A DNA stretch of 64,000 nt, taken from Microthrixaceae bacterium (GTDB taxonomy: Bacteria > Actinomycetota > Acidimicrobiia > Acidimicrobiales > Acidimicrobilacustridaceae). The notes below the pieces were generated by a model. It searched no databases. It was not told the origin of the DNA and saw nothing but the letters and a program-made list of their open reading frames with translations. Positions 1 to 9,974 of this stretch are shown here, in pieces. Location of the stretch: NCBI GenBank assembly GCA_947446975.1, contig CANFHM010000002.1:1-64000 (forward strand), in the 5' to 3' direction. The position numbers and the translations under genes were made by a program. Every line of letters starts with the position of its first letter. The stretch's first letter is position 1.

Positions 1-255
1 CAGCTGGCGCATGCCCTCGCCCGGCGGGCCAGTTCGATCACCGAACCGGTGGACGGCCTCTTCATCGAATCGCAGTGCTACCGCTGGCGTTCGCTCTACG
101 AGTACGCGATCTCGGCGTTCTACGCCGGGGATCTCGGTGGTGGCGCCCGTGCGTGTCATCGACTCTTGTACGAGGATCTACTTCCGGTGATCGAGCGACA
201 GGCAATCGTTGATGCGTTGGCGTTCTACCCCGAGGATGCGTTCACCTACGCCTGA
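1..255 (+). CDS. C-terminal fragment of a protein cut by the window start; possibly a glycosyltransferase or TPR-type protein
   Basis: Open frame from base 1 to stop at 253-255; repeat-like helical tail (YEYAISAFYAGDLGGGARACHRLL). Confidence 0.5.
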   Translation, partial: QLAHALARRASSITEPVDGLFIESQCYRWRSLYEYAISAFYAGDLGGGARACHRLLYEDLLPVIERQAIVDALAFYPEDAFTYA

Positions 256-716
256 TCGAGCGCTGCAGGAGGCGGAGGGAAGCGGCGCAATCTCCTGGCG
301 CGCACCGTGCTGCCGATGAACCAGCCGAGCATGCTGAGGAAGACCACGAATCCGGCGATGCTGCCCACAGTCGAGATTCCGGCCAGTGCGATGATGGAGA
401 ACAACTCGAGGGGAGCGCTGAAGGGGCCGCCCTCCGTCGGAGGTCGAAGAGTGACGAGCCACACGATCAGCCAGAGCAGTTCAGCAAGCACCATCGTCGC
501 TGCGGCCCCCGCGGCGAGACCCCAGCCCCAGGTCATGTCGCGGCCCCTCCAGCCTCCGGTCGCTCCGGCCGCGCTGAACAGCACCCCGACGATGGGGACG
601 AAGATCAGCGCCTCCAGTCCGTCATTGATGGTGATCGATGAGAGATAGAGGTAGGTCAGCAGGCCGGCCACGAGCGTGAGCGCCCCGCCCCACGCAATGC
701 CCCGCCGCAGATCCAT
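246..716 (-). CDS. small multi-pass membrane protein, function unknown
   Basis: Start MDLRRGIAWGG at 716; several hydrophobic segments. Overlaps the upstream gene end by about 10 bp. Confidence 0.6.
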   Translation of the reverse strand: MDLRRGIAWGGALTLVAGLLTYLYLSSITINDGLEALIFVPIVGVLFSAAGATGGWRGRDMTWGWGLAAGAAATMVLAELLWLIVWLVTLRPPTEGGPFSAPLELFSIIALAGISTVGSIAGFVVFLSMLGWFIGSTVRARRLRRFPPPPAALDQA

Positions 717-814
717 GCCGTAGTCCACCACAGATGCTCGAGCTCGGCCACGGGTCCCGATCGGCGATCGTGGCAGCGGCGGTGCCCTGTGAGCTGGTCG
801 TGTAGACACGCGAG

Positions 815-1840
815 ATGACCCATGAGCCCGAACTGCTCGACCCCGTCGATCTGTGCACACCGGGTGGCGCGCGCCTCGCTCCCGCTGCTCGTGGTTGGTC
901 GCGCCGTCCGCTGCACCGGGCCAACCTCGATGGTGCCGAGCTGGGTCGCAACAAGCGCTGGGACTACTGGGCGGTGCTCGGCGGCGATGTCGTCGTGTCC
1001 TGCGTCTACTCCGATATCGATGTCATCGGACTGGCTGATGTGTGGTGGGCAGATCTGCGCACCGGTCGCAGCGGTGGCACCGGGATCATCACCGAACCCG
1101 GTGTGATGCGTCTGCCCCAGATCTGCGGCACCGCGGATCTCCATGTCGACCGGGATGGTCTTCGTCTGGAGATCGACGCCGACGCAGCCGAGGGGACGCT
1201 GATCCGTGCATGGTGGACCGAACCGGATGGTCGTTCCGCCAGTCTCGATCTCACCGTCTCACGGCCGTCGGGGATGGAGTCGATCAACGTCGTCATCCCC
1301 TGGAGCCACGACACCTTCAACTTCACCTCGAAACAGCAGGCGCTCCTTGCCACCGGCCTCCTAGTGGTGGGCGAGGAGCGCTTCGCCATCGGCACCGACA
1401 CCGACGCCTGGGGTGTGCTCGATGTCGGTCGGGGTCGCTGGCCGTCATCGATCATCTGGAACTGGGGTGGGGGAGCAGGTCGGGCCGGTGACACGGTCGT
1501 GGGTCTGCAGTTCGGCGCGCGATGGACCGAGGGCACCGGGTTCACCGAGAACGGGTTCCTGCTCGATGGCATCGCCACCAAGATCGGGCGGGAGCTCGAA
1601 TGGACCTACGACTGGGACGACCCGATGGCGCCCTGGCGCATCGTCGACCCCGGGGGCCAACTGTCGGTGCTGCTCACGCCCCGCTTCGACAAGTACACCA
1701 ACACCGGTGACAGCACGCTTGGCAGCGAGGTGCATCAGGTGTTCGGAACCTACGAGGGCTTCGTGGTCGACGATGACGGACGCCGCGTCGAGTTCATCGG
1801 GCTGCAGGGGTTCGCCGAGGAGGCCCGGCAGAACTGGTGA
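815..1840 (+). CDS. DUF2804-like protein
   Basis: 341 aa ORF with KRWDYWAVLGGDVVVSCVYSDIDV, as in the DUF2804 family. Confidence 0.75.
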   Translation: MTHEPELLDPVDLCTPGGARLAPAARGWSRRPLHRANLDGAELGRNKRWDYWAVLGGDVVVSCVYSDIDVIGLADVWWADLRTGRSGGTGIITEPGVMRLPQICGTADLHVDRDGLRLEIDADAAEGTLIRAWWTEPDGRSASLDLTVSRPSGMESINVVIPWSHDTFNFTSKQQALLATGLLVVGEERFAIGTDTDAWGVLDVGRGRWPSSIIWNWGGGAGRAGDTVVGLQFGARWTEGTGFTENGFLLDGIATKIGRELEWTYDWDDPMAPWRIVDPGGQLSVLLTPRFDKYTNTGDSTLGSEVHQVFGTYEGFVVDDDGRRVEFIGLQGFAEEARQNW

Positions 1841-1849
1841 ACCGGGGGG

Positions 1850-3730
1850 TCAGTCGAAGACGATGGCCTCGGGATCGGGATAGGAGGTCATGCGGTAGTA
1901 GTCGCACGTCTCCCACGGGGCGTTCACCTGCATGCGCCCGCGTTCGTTGACGTAGTAGTTCTTCCGCTTCGAGGTCTCCTCGGTGACCATGATGATCTGC
2001 TGGGACTCCTCGACGAGACGGCGGTTGTACTCCTCGAACGCCTCCCGGGTGACCTCGACAGTGCGATGCCCGTTCTCGATCACCTGCGTGAGGCAACGGG
2101 CCACGAAGCCTGCCCACATCTGGTACCAGGCCGGCAGGGCCACACCGCCCGAGACCGGCTGGGAGTTCGGTCCGTAGAGGATGAACAGATTCGGGAAGTC
2201 CGGGACCATCATGCCCACGTAGGCCATGGGGGTCTCCTCCTTCCAACGATCGTGGAGATTGGCGGCGCCCCGACCGAAGTACTCGGCGGGCCACAGGTAC
2301 TTCACGATGTCGAAACCGGTGGCCGAGATCACCACGTCGAGTTCGTGATGCGCACCATCGGCGGTCTCGATGCCGGACTCGGTGAAACGCACGATGTCTT
2401 CGGTGACGAGCTCGACGTCGTCGCGGGTGAGCGCCCGGTACCAGCCGTTGTCGACGATCGGTCGGCGCACCATCGGCGCATGGTCCGGCATGAGACGGTC
2501 GATGAGGTCCTGTCGACCGCCGGTCTCGGTGCGGATGTACTCGGTGAGGAAGGCCCGGACGTTCTCGCTGGTCTGGGTGATGCGTCCACCGGTGGCCTCG
2601 AACTCCGGATCGCGGATGAGGAAGTCGCGGTGGAAGTTGAACAGATGCATGATCGAGGTGATCCGGCACCAGTTCCAGTAGCCGGGCATGGAATCGATCA
2701 ACCAGCGCGTCTCGGGTTCGACATGGGTGCCGTACTTGTCTCGCGGACTGATCCATTGCGGTGTGCGCACGAACACATCGGTGTGGCCGGCCATCTCGGC
2801 CACGCGGGCGAGCAGCTGCACGCCGGTGGAGCCGTTGCCGATCACTGCGACCCGCTTGCCGGTGAGATCGAGATCGGCCGGCCACCGTGTGGGATGCACG
2901 ACGGTGCCCCCGAACGCCTCGATACCGGGGAAGTCCGGCTGCTTCGGATTGGCGAACAGGCCGGCGGCGCTCACGATCGCGTTGACCGATCGGGACGTGG
3001 TGGAACCATCGGCGAGCCGGAACGTGACGTTCCACAGCTGGGTGTCGTCGTCGAAGCGGGCCTCGACGAGATCGTGCTCGAAGCGCACATGGGGCATGAC
3101 CCCGAACTTCTCGGCGATATGGCGCAGGTACCCCTTCACCTCGGGGCCCCTGGCGAAGTACTCGGTCCACTTGTAGTTCTTCTCGAAGCTGAACTCGTAG
3201 GACGCGCTCAGGGTGTCGACGCGGATGTCGGGGTACGTGTGGATGCTCCAGGTGCCGCCGAGCTCGGAACGACGCTCGAACACCGTGTAGTCGATGCCCA
3301 GCTGCTCGAGCTGCACCGCGGTGGCCACACCGTTGAAGCCACCACCGATGATCGCCACATGGAACCCATCGGTTTCGGACGGCGTGCCGGAGGGCCAGTC
3401 GGCGAAGAACGGGAACTCGTCGAACGAGAGCACCTGATTGCGCAGCTCGAAATCACCTTCTGGGGTCGGGACCCCGAGCACCATCTCGAGCAGCGAGTGG
3501 AGCTCCTCATCGGACGGGGTGCGCAGGCTCCAGCTCCCGAGTTCGGTGCTGAGCAGCTCGACGCAGCGATCGATGAGACGGGCGCGCCGTTCCGGTTCGA
3601 GGGAGGCCACCGGACCGAGGCGGCCGATCTCGGCATCGCCACTGGCCTGGAAGATCGCGATGCGCAGTGCGGCGAGATCCGCGTACTCGACGGCTCGGCG
3701 GATGGATTCGATGGAGGGGGACTCAGTCAT
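1850..3730 (-). CDS. flavin-containing (Baeyer-Villiger-type, HAPMO-like) monooxygenase
   Basis: 626 aa; Rossmann GGGFNGVATA, BVMO-like FGGTVVHPTRW, second Rossmann IGNGSTGVQ; N-terminal extension of about 120 aa. Confidence 0.88.
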   Translation of the reverse strand: MTESPSIESIRRAVEYADLAALRIAIFQASGDAEIGRLGPVASLEPERRARLIDRCVELLSTELGSWSLRTPSDEELHSLLEMVLGVPTPEGDFELRNQVLSFDEFPFFADWPSGTPSETDGFHVAIIGGGFNGVATAVQLEQLGIDYTVFERRSELGGTWSIHTYPDIRVDTLSASYEFSFEKNYKWTEYFARGPEVKGYLRHIAEKFGVMPHVRFEHDLVEARFDDDTQLWNVTFRLADGSTTSRSVNAIVSAAGLFANPKQPDFPGIEAFGGTVVHPTRWPADLDLTGKRVAVIGNGSTGVQLLARVAEMAGHTDVFVRTPQWISPRDKYGTHVEPETRWLIDSMPGYWNWCRITSIMHLFNFHRDFLIRDPEFEATGGRITQTSENVRAFLTEYIRTETGGRQDLIDRLMPDHAPMVRRPIVDNGWYRALTRDDVELVTEDIVRFTESGIETADGAHHELDVVISATGFDIVKYLWPAEYFGRGAANLHDRWKEETPMAYVGMMVPDFPNLFILYGPNSQPVSGGVALPAWYQMWAGFVARCLTQVIENGHRTVEVTREAFEEYNRRLVEESQQIIMVTEETSKRKNYYVNERGRMQVNAPWETCDYYRMTSYPDPEAIVFD

Positions 3731-4368
3731 CGGTGCTCCCTGCTGTGGGTCCTCTGCGCCGGGCGGGTAGGTGCCGGCGGTCCTGCGAGTTCGGAGAGGT
3801 GCGCGGTGACGATCGCACGGATGCGCCTCGGGGGGAGCGCCTCCGGATCGTGGAGGGTGTGCAGCGAGAGCCCGTCGATGAGGGCATGGAGACGGGACGC
3901 CTCGAAGTCATGGTCGCGATCGGGATGGACGAGCCCGGTCGTGGTCCACGCGTTCATCGCGAGTGAGCACGAGTTGCGGACCGCCTCATCGAGGGATGCG
4001 GCCACCGAGCTCGCGTCGGCGTTTGATCGACGCTCGATGGTGAGCAGTGTCCAGACCTCGCTCTCCCGGCGCCGTTGGGGGCTGTCGGGGATGGCCACCA
4101 TCACTGCTTCGACCGCGGTGTCGATCCTGCCGTCGAAGATGTCGAGAGCGCCGAGCCGGCCCTCGGCATTCGTGACCACCTGATCGACGGCGGCCTGGAG
4201 CAGGCCGAGCCGATCGGGGAAGTAGTGCTCCATCGTGCTCTTCGGGATGTTCGCCTCGGCGGCGACGTTGCGGATCGTGATGGCAGCGGTTCCATCCCGA
4301 TCGACGATGCGCCAGAGGGCGTCGAGAAGCAGCCGCCTGCGTTCGTCATGATCCACGATCTTCGGCAA
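3727..4368 (-). CDS. TetR/AcrR family transcriptional regulator
   Basis: 213 aa; N-terminal HTH (AAITIRNVAAEANIPKSTMEHYFPDRLGLL); TTG start preceded by GGGGGG; stop overlaps the BVMO start by 4 bp. Confidence 0.88.
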   Translation of the reverse strand: MPKIVDHDERRRLLLDALWRIVDRDGTAAITIRNVAAEANIPKSTMEHYFPDRLGLLQAAVDQVVTNAEGRLGALDIFDGRIDTAVEAVMVAIPDSPQRRRESEVWTLLTIERRSNADASSVAASLDEAVRNSCSLAMNAWTTTGLVHPDRDHDFEASRLHALIDGLSLHTLHDPEALPPRRIRAIVTAHLSELAGPPAPTRPAQRTHSREHR

Positions 4369-4542
4369 GATTCCCCCCGGAACTGCGACGGTCTGCGATC
4401 GCGAGTCGATCGATCGGAATCACAACTTACAGGCGCCCACGGGCGCTCAGGGCTATCGTCGTCGCAGGTCGGGGGACGACAGCCGCAGCCGGCGTCGATC
4501 GATGGCCGTCACCACCACATCGGGCATACGCGAGGGGCGTCC

Positions 4543-5463
4543 ATGACCACATTTCCGAGGGAAGAGATCGAAGCGGCGTTCGCCGAGTTCCGCCGCCGTG
4601 GCGTCGAGCGCCACGACTGGGCCGGCTGGGCCGACATGTTCACCGAGGATGCGCTCTATGAGGAGCACAACCTCGGGGTGTTCCGCGGTCGTGAGGCGAT
4701 CAAGTCCTGGATCGTGGAGTGCATGGCTGACTATCCGACGATGACGCTGTGGATCGAGTGGTACGCGATCGAGGGCAATCGGGTGAGCTTCTACATCTGG
4801 AACAACCTGCCCGATCCCACCGGCACCGGCAGGCGCTTCGGGTTCCCGAACACGACCTTCCTCGAATACGCCGGCGATGGTCTGTTCAGCTTCGAGGGGG
4901 ATTACTACAACCCTGCCGACGCCGGTCGGGTGTTCATGGAATGGATCGCCGCCGGCGGCAACCGCACCACACCGCAGGACCGATCCCTCCAGGGGATCGA
5001 CGGCTGGTCGCCCGCGGTTCCCACCGAGGTGTTCCCGCGGCAAGAGATCGAGCGGGAGTTCGAGATCTATCGGCAGCGCGGGGTCACCGCCGTGGCCACC
5101 GGCGACTGGAACCAGTGGGCCGACCAGTTCACCGAGGACGCCGAGTACCGCGAGCATCACTACGGCTACTTCCGGGGACAGCAGGAGATCCGCGACTGGA
5201 TCAACGGCGTCATGCAGCCGTTCCCGACGATGGAGTTCCCCGTGTCCTACAAGGTCATCGACGGCAATCGGGTGAGCGCGCTCATCCCGAACATCCTGCC
5301 GGCCCCCGAGGGCGACGACGGCTACTACGGCTTCGACGTCAACACGATCCTCCACTACGCCGGCGACGGAAAGTGGAGCTATGAGGAGGACGTCTACTCC
5401 CCGGCGGAGGCCGGTGCGGTCGTGAAGCGCTGGCTCGCTGCCGGGGGAGTCATCCCCGGCTGA
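4543..5463 (+). CDS. tandem two-domain NTF2-like (SnoaL-like) protein
   Basis: ATG at 4543; two related halves (FPREEIEAAFAEFRRRG...TEDALYEEHNLGVFRG and FPRQEIEREFEIYRQRG...TEDAEYREHHYGYFRG). Confidence 0.82.
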   Translation: MTTFPREEIEAAFAEFRRRGVERHDWAGWADMFTEDALYEEHNLGVFRGREAIKSWIVECMADYPTMTLWIEWYAIEGNRVSFYIWNNLPDPTGTGRRFGFPNTTFLEYAGDGLFSFEGDYYNPADAGRVFMEWIAAGGNRTTPQDRSLQGIDGWSPAVPTEVFPRQEIEREFEIYRQRGVTAVATGDWNQWADQFTEDAEYREHHYGYFRGQQEIRDWINGVMQPFPTMEFPVSYKVIDGNRVSALIPNILPAPEGDDGYYGFDVNTILHYAGDGKWSYEEDVYSPAEAGAVVKRWLAAGGVIPG

Positions 5464-5481
5464 GCGGGTGGTGGCTCAGCC
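5458..5481. terminator. convergent-gene hairpin containing both stop codons
   Basis: ggctgagc (5458-5465) / gctcagcc (5474-5481), 8 bp perfect stem, 8 nt loop. Confidence 0.5.
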
Positions 5482-6342
5482 GTACAGCGGATGGGCGCGA
5501 TCGAGGATGATCTGCGTGCGGGCCTTCACGGTGTCCTCGAAGCGGCCCTCCTCGACCATCCAGAAGCGATCCGCGTAGAGGCCCTCGACCACGGTGTCGG
5601 CCACCTCCGACAGCGGGGTGAACTCGACCGGTGTGCCGGCGTCCTCCATCGCCTTCATCCAGCCGGCCATCGCCGACGTGGTGTCGATCTCATGATCGGC
5701 GGGGAACTCCGGCGGACGTTCCGACGCCGCCCAGATCCCGGTGTTGAGGATCCCCTTCGTCCTGCCCGTGGGGAACAGCACCGAGACGCCGATCTTCGCA
5801 TCGATCGCATGGAGCTGGCCCCAGAGGCATTCGGAGATGGTGACGCACGCCGCCTTGCAGGTGGCATAGGTGGCCGAGGATGCGATGGGAGCGAACCCAC
5901 CGTTGCTCGAGGTGGTGTTGACGATATGACATTCGTCGCCCTGGGCGAGCATGGTCGGGACGAAGGCGTTGATCCCGTTGATCACGCCGTAGACGTGCAC
6001 GCTGAACGCGAACCCCCAGTCGTTGGTCTCATGCTCCCAGATCCTCCCCTTGGCACCTGACGCCACCCCGGCGTTGTTGCACAGCACATGCACGGCGCCG
6101 AACTCGGCGAGCGTGGCATCGCGCAGCGCCTCGACCGATTCGAGCTTCGAGACATCGGTGCGAACCCCGATGGCCTCGTACCCGAGTGCTCGCAGCTCGG
6201 CGACGGCCTCGTCGAGCGCCTCCTGTTTGAGATCGGCGATGACGAGCTTCATGCCCTCCTGGCCGAAACGCTCGGCCATGGCCCGACCGATGCCACCGGC
6301 GCCGCCGGTGATGACCGCGACGCGACCCTTCAGTTCCTTCAT
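5476..6342 (-). CDS. SDR family NAD(P)-dependent oxidoreductase
   Basis: Start MKELKGRVAVITGGAGGIGRAMAE at 6342; TGGAGGIG motif, NNAG. Confidence 0.88.
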   Translation of the reverse strand: MKELKGRVAVITGGAGGIGRAMAERFGQEGMKLVIADLKQEALDEAVAELRALGYEAIGVRTDVSKLESVEALRDATLAEFGAVHVLCNNAGVASGAKGRIWEHETNDWGFAFSVHVYGVINGINAFVPTMLAQGDECHIVNTTSSNGGFAPIASSATYATCKAACVTISECLWGQLHAIDAKIGVSVLFPTGRTKGILNTGIWAASERPPEFPADHEIDTTSAMAGWMKAMEDAGTPVEFTPLSEVADTVVEGLYADRFWMVEEGRFEDTVKARTQIILDRAHPLYG

Positions 6343-6496
6343 GATCTCCCCCTCGTGTCGGACCCACCGACGCTGCTGTGTGCGACGACTGTACTGACTC
6401 CCCCCCCGGACGGGTGGCGACCTGCGCGATGCCGCTCCGCTACGTTGTCGGTCGTCGCACGATCGGTTCGTGCGCGAAGGATTCCGGGGGGAAGCA

Positions 6497-6901
6497 ATGG
6501 CAACCACAGTCGGTCAGTACTGCATCAAGGTGAGCGATCTCGAGCGCTCGGTGCACTTCTATGTCGATCTCCTCGGTCTCGAGGTGCAGGGCCGCACCGA
6601 GATCCCCAATGTGAACGAGGTGCATCTCGCCGCAGCATCGGGGGGCGGCCGCCTCCAGCTGGCCAAGTTCGCCGAGACCATGAGCCCGCAGCCCATCGAC
6701 CATGGCAACGCGCTGTGGAAGACCTACATCAACGTCGATGACTGCCGGGACACCTGGCAGCGGGTCGTCGACGCCGGGTACACCTCGGTCATGGAGCCGG
6801 AGCGCCTCGAACGCTGGCCGGTCATCGTCGCCTTCGTGTACGACCCGGACGGCTACCTCATCGAGCTGATCCAGCACGACGGTCCGCGACCCGGCGAGTG
6901 A
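6497..6901 (+). CDS. VOC (glyoxalase/dioxygenase-fold) family protein
   Basis: ATG at 6497; IKVSDLERSVHFYVDLLGLEV and FVYDPDGYLIELIQ. Confidence 0.88.
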   Translation: MATTVGQYCIKVSDLERSVHFYVDLLGLEVQGRTEIPNVNEVHLAAASGGGRLQLAKFAETMSPQPIDHGNALWKTYINVDDCRDTWQRVVDAGYTSVMEPERLERWPVIVAFVYDPDGYLIELIQHDGPRPGE

Positions 6902-6913
6902 TCGGCGGTCGCC

Positions 6914-8200
6914 ATGCGCGCTGAGGATCTCATCCTGATCAGCGTCGACGACCACATCGCCGAACCACCGGACATGTTCGACGCGCATGTCCCCGCAGCC
7001 ATGCGCGAGCTGGCCCCCAGGGTCGTCACCGACGATCGTGGTGTGCAGCAGTGGTGGTACGGCTCGGTCAAGGGTCGCGACCTGGGTCTGAACGCCGTGG
7101 CCGGCAAGCCCCGCGAGATGTACAACGTCGATGCCAGCCGGTACGACGAGATGCGGCCGGGCTGCTTCGATGTGCATGCACGGGTGCGCGACATGGACGC
7201 CGGCGGGCAGCTCGCCGGGCTCAACTTCCCGAACTTCACGGGGTTCAGCGGTCAGGTGCTCAACATGGGTCCCGATGTCGCCGTCAACGAGGTGATGATC
7301 CGCGCCTACAACGACTGGCATGTCGACGAATGGTGTGGTGCGTACCCAGGTCGGTTCATCCCCTGCGGGATCCTGCCGCTGTTCGACGTCGAGAAGGCAG
7401 CCGCCGAGGTCCGTCGGCTGGCGGCGAAGGGCTGTCATGCCGTCACCTTCTCGGAGAACCCTGCGGCGCTGAACATGCCGTCGATCCACTCCGGCTACTG
7501 GGACCCCCTCTTCGCCGCATGTGTCGACTCGGCCACCGTGCTGTGCTGCCACCTCGGCTCGTCGTCGCGCTCGATGAACACCTCGATCGACGCCCCGCCC
7601 GGTGTCGCCATGTCGCTGTCATCGGCCGGCACGATCCTCACGCTGATGGACCTGCTCTGGGCCACCTTCTGGGAGCGCTTCCCCACACTGAAGTTCTCGC
7701 TCACCGAGGGTGACATCGGCTGGATCCCGTACTTCCTGTGGCGGGCCGAACATGTCAACGATCGCCACGGGGGCTGGATCGATCACGATTTCTCGAAGAC
7801 CGGTGGTCCCACCCAGATCTTCCGGGACCACATCCTGGTGTGCTTCATCAAGGAGACCATCGGGCCGGAGCTGATCGATCACTTCGAACTCGGCAATGTG
7901 TGCTGGGAATCGGATTACCCGCATTCCGATGGAACCTGGCCGAACGCCCCCGAGGAGCTGCTGCGCACGCTCGAGGGTTTCGACGACGCCGACATCGAGG
8001 CGATCTCGCATGGCAACGCCATGCGTCACTACAGCTTCGATCCCTTCGCGCATCGACCCCGCGAGACCTGCACCGTCGGTGCGCTGCGGGCCGGGGCCAC
8101 CGATGTCGATGTCGTCACGAGGGTCGGTCGCGAGGCCGGCGAGCGCGACCTGCAGGCCTGGCGCGAGATCATCGAGCGCACCGCGGCGCAGTCCCGCTGA
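6914..8200 (+). CDS. amidohydrolase family protein (ACMSD/decarboxylase-like)
   Basis: SVDDHIAEPPDMF, ESDYPHSDGTWPN; 428 aa. Confidence 0.87.
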   Translation: MRAEDLILISVDDHIAEPPDMFDAHVPAAMRELAPRVVTDDRGVQQWWYGSVKGRDLGLNAVAGKPREMYNVDASRYDEMRPGCFDVHARVRDMDAGGQLAGLNFPNFTGFSGQVLNMGPDVAVNEVMIRAYNDWHVDEWCGAYPGRFIPCGILPLFDVEKAAAEVRRLAAKGCHAVTFSENPAALNMPSIHSGYWDPLFAACVDSATVLCCHLGSSSRSMNTSIDAPPGVAMSLSSAGTILTLMDLLWATFWERFPTLKFSLTEGDIGWIPYFLWRAEHVNDRHGGWIDHDFSKTGGPTQIFRDHILVCFIKETIGPELIDHFELGNVCWESDYPHSDGTWPNAPEELLRTLEGFDDADIEAISHGNAMRHYSFDPFAHRPRETCTVGALRAGATDVDVVTRVGREAGERDLQAWREIIERTAAQSR

Positions 8201-8272
8201 CGCCGCCCCGACCATCCCGCAGCGACGCATCGAACCACCACGAATCTCACAGAACGAGCAGGAGTCAGCACC

Positions 8273-9058
8273 ATGAGTGACATCACAGGGCAGGTCGCCG
8301 TCATCACCGGGGGAGCCCGTGGCATCGGCCGGGGCATCGCCCTCGAACTCGGTCGGGCCGGCGTCGACGTGGTGATCGGTGATCTCCTCTCGGTTCCCGA
8401 GATCGCCGAGGAGGCGGCCACCACGGTGCGACTGCTCGAGGACATGGGACGCCGCAGCTTCGCCCTGCAGTGCGATGTGCGCTCGGAGGAGGACCTCGCC
8501 GCGCTCATGGCCACGACCGTCGATCGTCTCGGTCGCCTCGACATCGTCTGTCCCAACGCGGGCATCTGCAATCTGTCCCCGGCCACCGAGCTCAGCGTCG
8601 AGGAGTTCCGACGCACCTTCGACATCAACACGCTCGGCATGTTCCTCACCGTGCGGGCCGCGCTCCCCACGCTGCTGGCGCAGGGTCACGGGTCGATCGT
8701 CGCCACTGCCTCCATCACCGGCCTGCGTGGGACGACCGAGCTCGTCCACTACGCCGCCAGCAAGGCAGCGGTCATCTCGATGGTGCAGACGCTCGCCCTC
8801 GAACTCGGTCCGAAGGGCATCCGGGTCAACTGCATCCTGCCCGGCACGGTCTTCACGGGGATCTCGGCCGCCCAGATGGACAAGCACGGCGTTCCCGATG
8901 AGATGAAGGAACAGATCCTCGATCAGGTCAGCGCCGGGACGACCCCGCTCGGACGGATGCAGACGCCCGCCGACATGGGTCAGGCCGTGGTGTTCCTGTG
9001 TCAGGCCGACAACGTCACGGGGACCTCGATCAACGTCAGCGGCGGCTCGGCGCTCTGA
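8273..9058 (+). CDS. SDR family oxidoreductase
   Basis: TGGARGIGRGIA, YAASKAAV; 261 aa. Confidence 0.9.
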   Translation: MSDITGQVAVITGGARGIGRGIALELGRAGVDVVIGDLLSVPEIAEEAATTVRLLEDMGRRSFALQCDVRSEEDLAALMATTVDRLGRLDIVCPNAGICNLSPATELSVEEFRRTFDINTLGMFLTVRAALPTLLAQGHGSIVATASITGLRGTTELVHYAASKAAVISMVQTLALELGPKGIRVNCILPGTVFTGISAAQMDKHGVPDEMKEQILDQVSAGTTPLGRMQTPADMGQAVVFLCQADNVTGTSINVSGGSAL

Positions 9059-9124
9059 GGAGTCGTCGGCCATCGGCATCGATGGCCGTTGGTAACGTCC
9101 ACAATCGAACGGAAGGGGAGGATC

Positions 9125-9973
9125 ATGGCTGAACAGCGCGTTGCGATCGTGACGGGGGCGAGCAGGGGGATCGGCAAGGGCATCGCTCTCGAGCTCGGAG
9201 CCAGCGGGGCGATCGTGTACGTCACGGGTCGCACCGTCGACCCCGGCATGCTGCCCGGAACCGTCGGCGAGACCGCCGCCCGGATCACCGAACTCGGGGG
9301 CACGGGCATCGCCGTGGCCTGCGACCATCACGACGATGCGCAGGTCCGGGCCGTGTTCGAGCGGATCGAGGCCGAGCAGGGGCGGCTCGACGTCCTCGTC
9401 AACAACGTGTACTCGGCCCCCGACCTCGTCCCGTGGCTCAACAAGAAGTTCTGGGAGCTCCCCATCGATGCATGGGACCAGGTCATCGACATCGGGACCC
9501 GCTCGCATTACGTGTCCAGCGTGCTGGGTGCACCGCTCATGCTGCGCAACGGCAGCGGCCTCATCGTCAACGTCTCGTCCTCCGGCGCCGTCACCTACGC
9601 CCACAACGTGGTCTACGGGGTCGGGAAGGCTGCGGTCGACAAGATGACCGCCGACATGGCGATCGAGCTGGCCGGCACCGGCGTGCATGTGGTGTCGCTG
9701 TGGCCGGGCCTCGTGCGCACCGAACTGCTCGAGATGGGTGCCCAGACCGACGGCGACCAGTCCTATATCGAACTGCCCGGTGAGGGCCGCTTCGATCTCT
9801 CCGGTGCCGAGTCCCCGCGGTTCCTCGGTCGGGCCGTCGTGGCGCTCGCCGACGCGGCTGATCTCGCCGATCGTTCCGGCCATGCCTTCACCTCGGCCGG
9901 TCTCGCCCGTGAGCTCGGGTTCACCGACATCGACGGCCGCATCCCCGAGGTGCTGCTGCGGCCGGACGCCTGA
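9125..9973 (+). CDS. SDR family oxidoreductase
   Basis: ATG at 9125; TGASRGIGKGIA, NNVYSAP, YGVGKAAVDK. Confidence 0.88.
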   Translation: MAEQRVAIVTGASRGIGKGIALELGASGAIVYVTGRTVDPGMLPGTVGETAARITELGGTGIAVACDHHDDAQVRAVFERIEAEQGRLDVLVNNVYSAPDLVPWLNKKFWELPIDAWDQVIDIGTRSHYVSSVLGAPLMLRNGSGLIVNVSSSGAVTYAHNVVYGVGKAAVDKMTADMAIELAGTGVHVVSLWPGLVRTELLEMGAQTDGDQSYIELPGEGRFDLSGAESPRFLGRAVVALADAADLADRSGHAFTSAGLARELGFTDIDGRIPEVLLRPDA

Positions 9974-9974
9974 G

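Noticed and set aside
2066-4183. 705-aa plus-strand ORF opposite BVMO and TetR
   Set aside because: Antisense shadow of well-supported genes
6400-6407. C8 homopolymer between divergent genes
   Set aside because: Intergenic, short, and not phase-variation relevant to any coding frame
7619-9883. 754-aa minus-strand ORF opposite amidohydrolase and SDRs
   Set aside because: Antisense shadow ORF; biased composition and no recognisable domain
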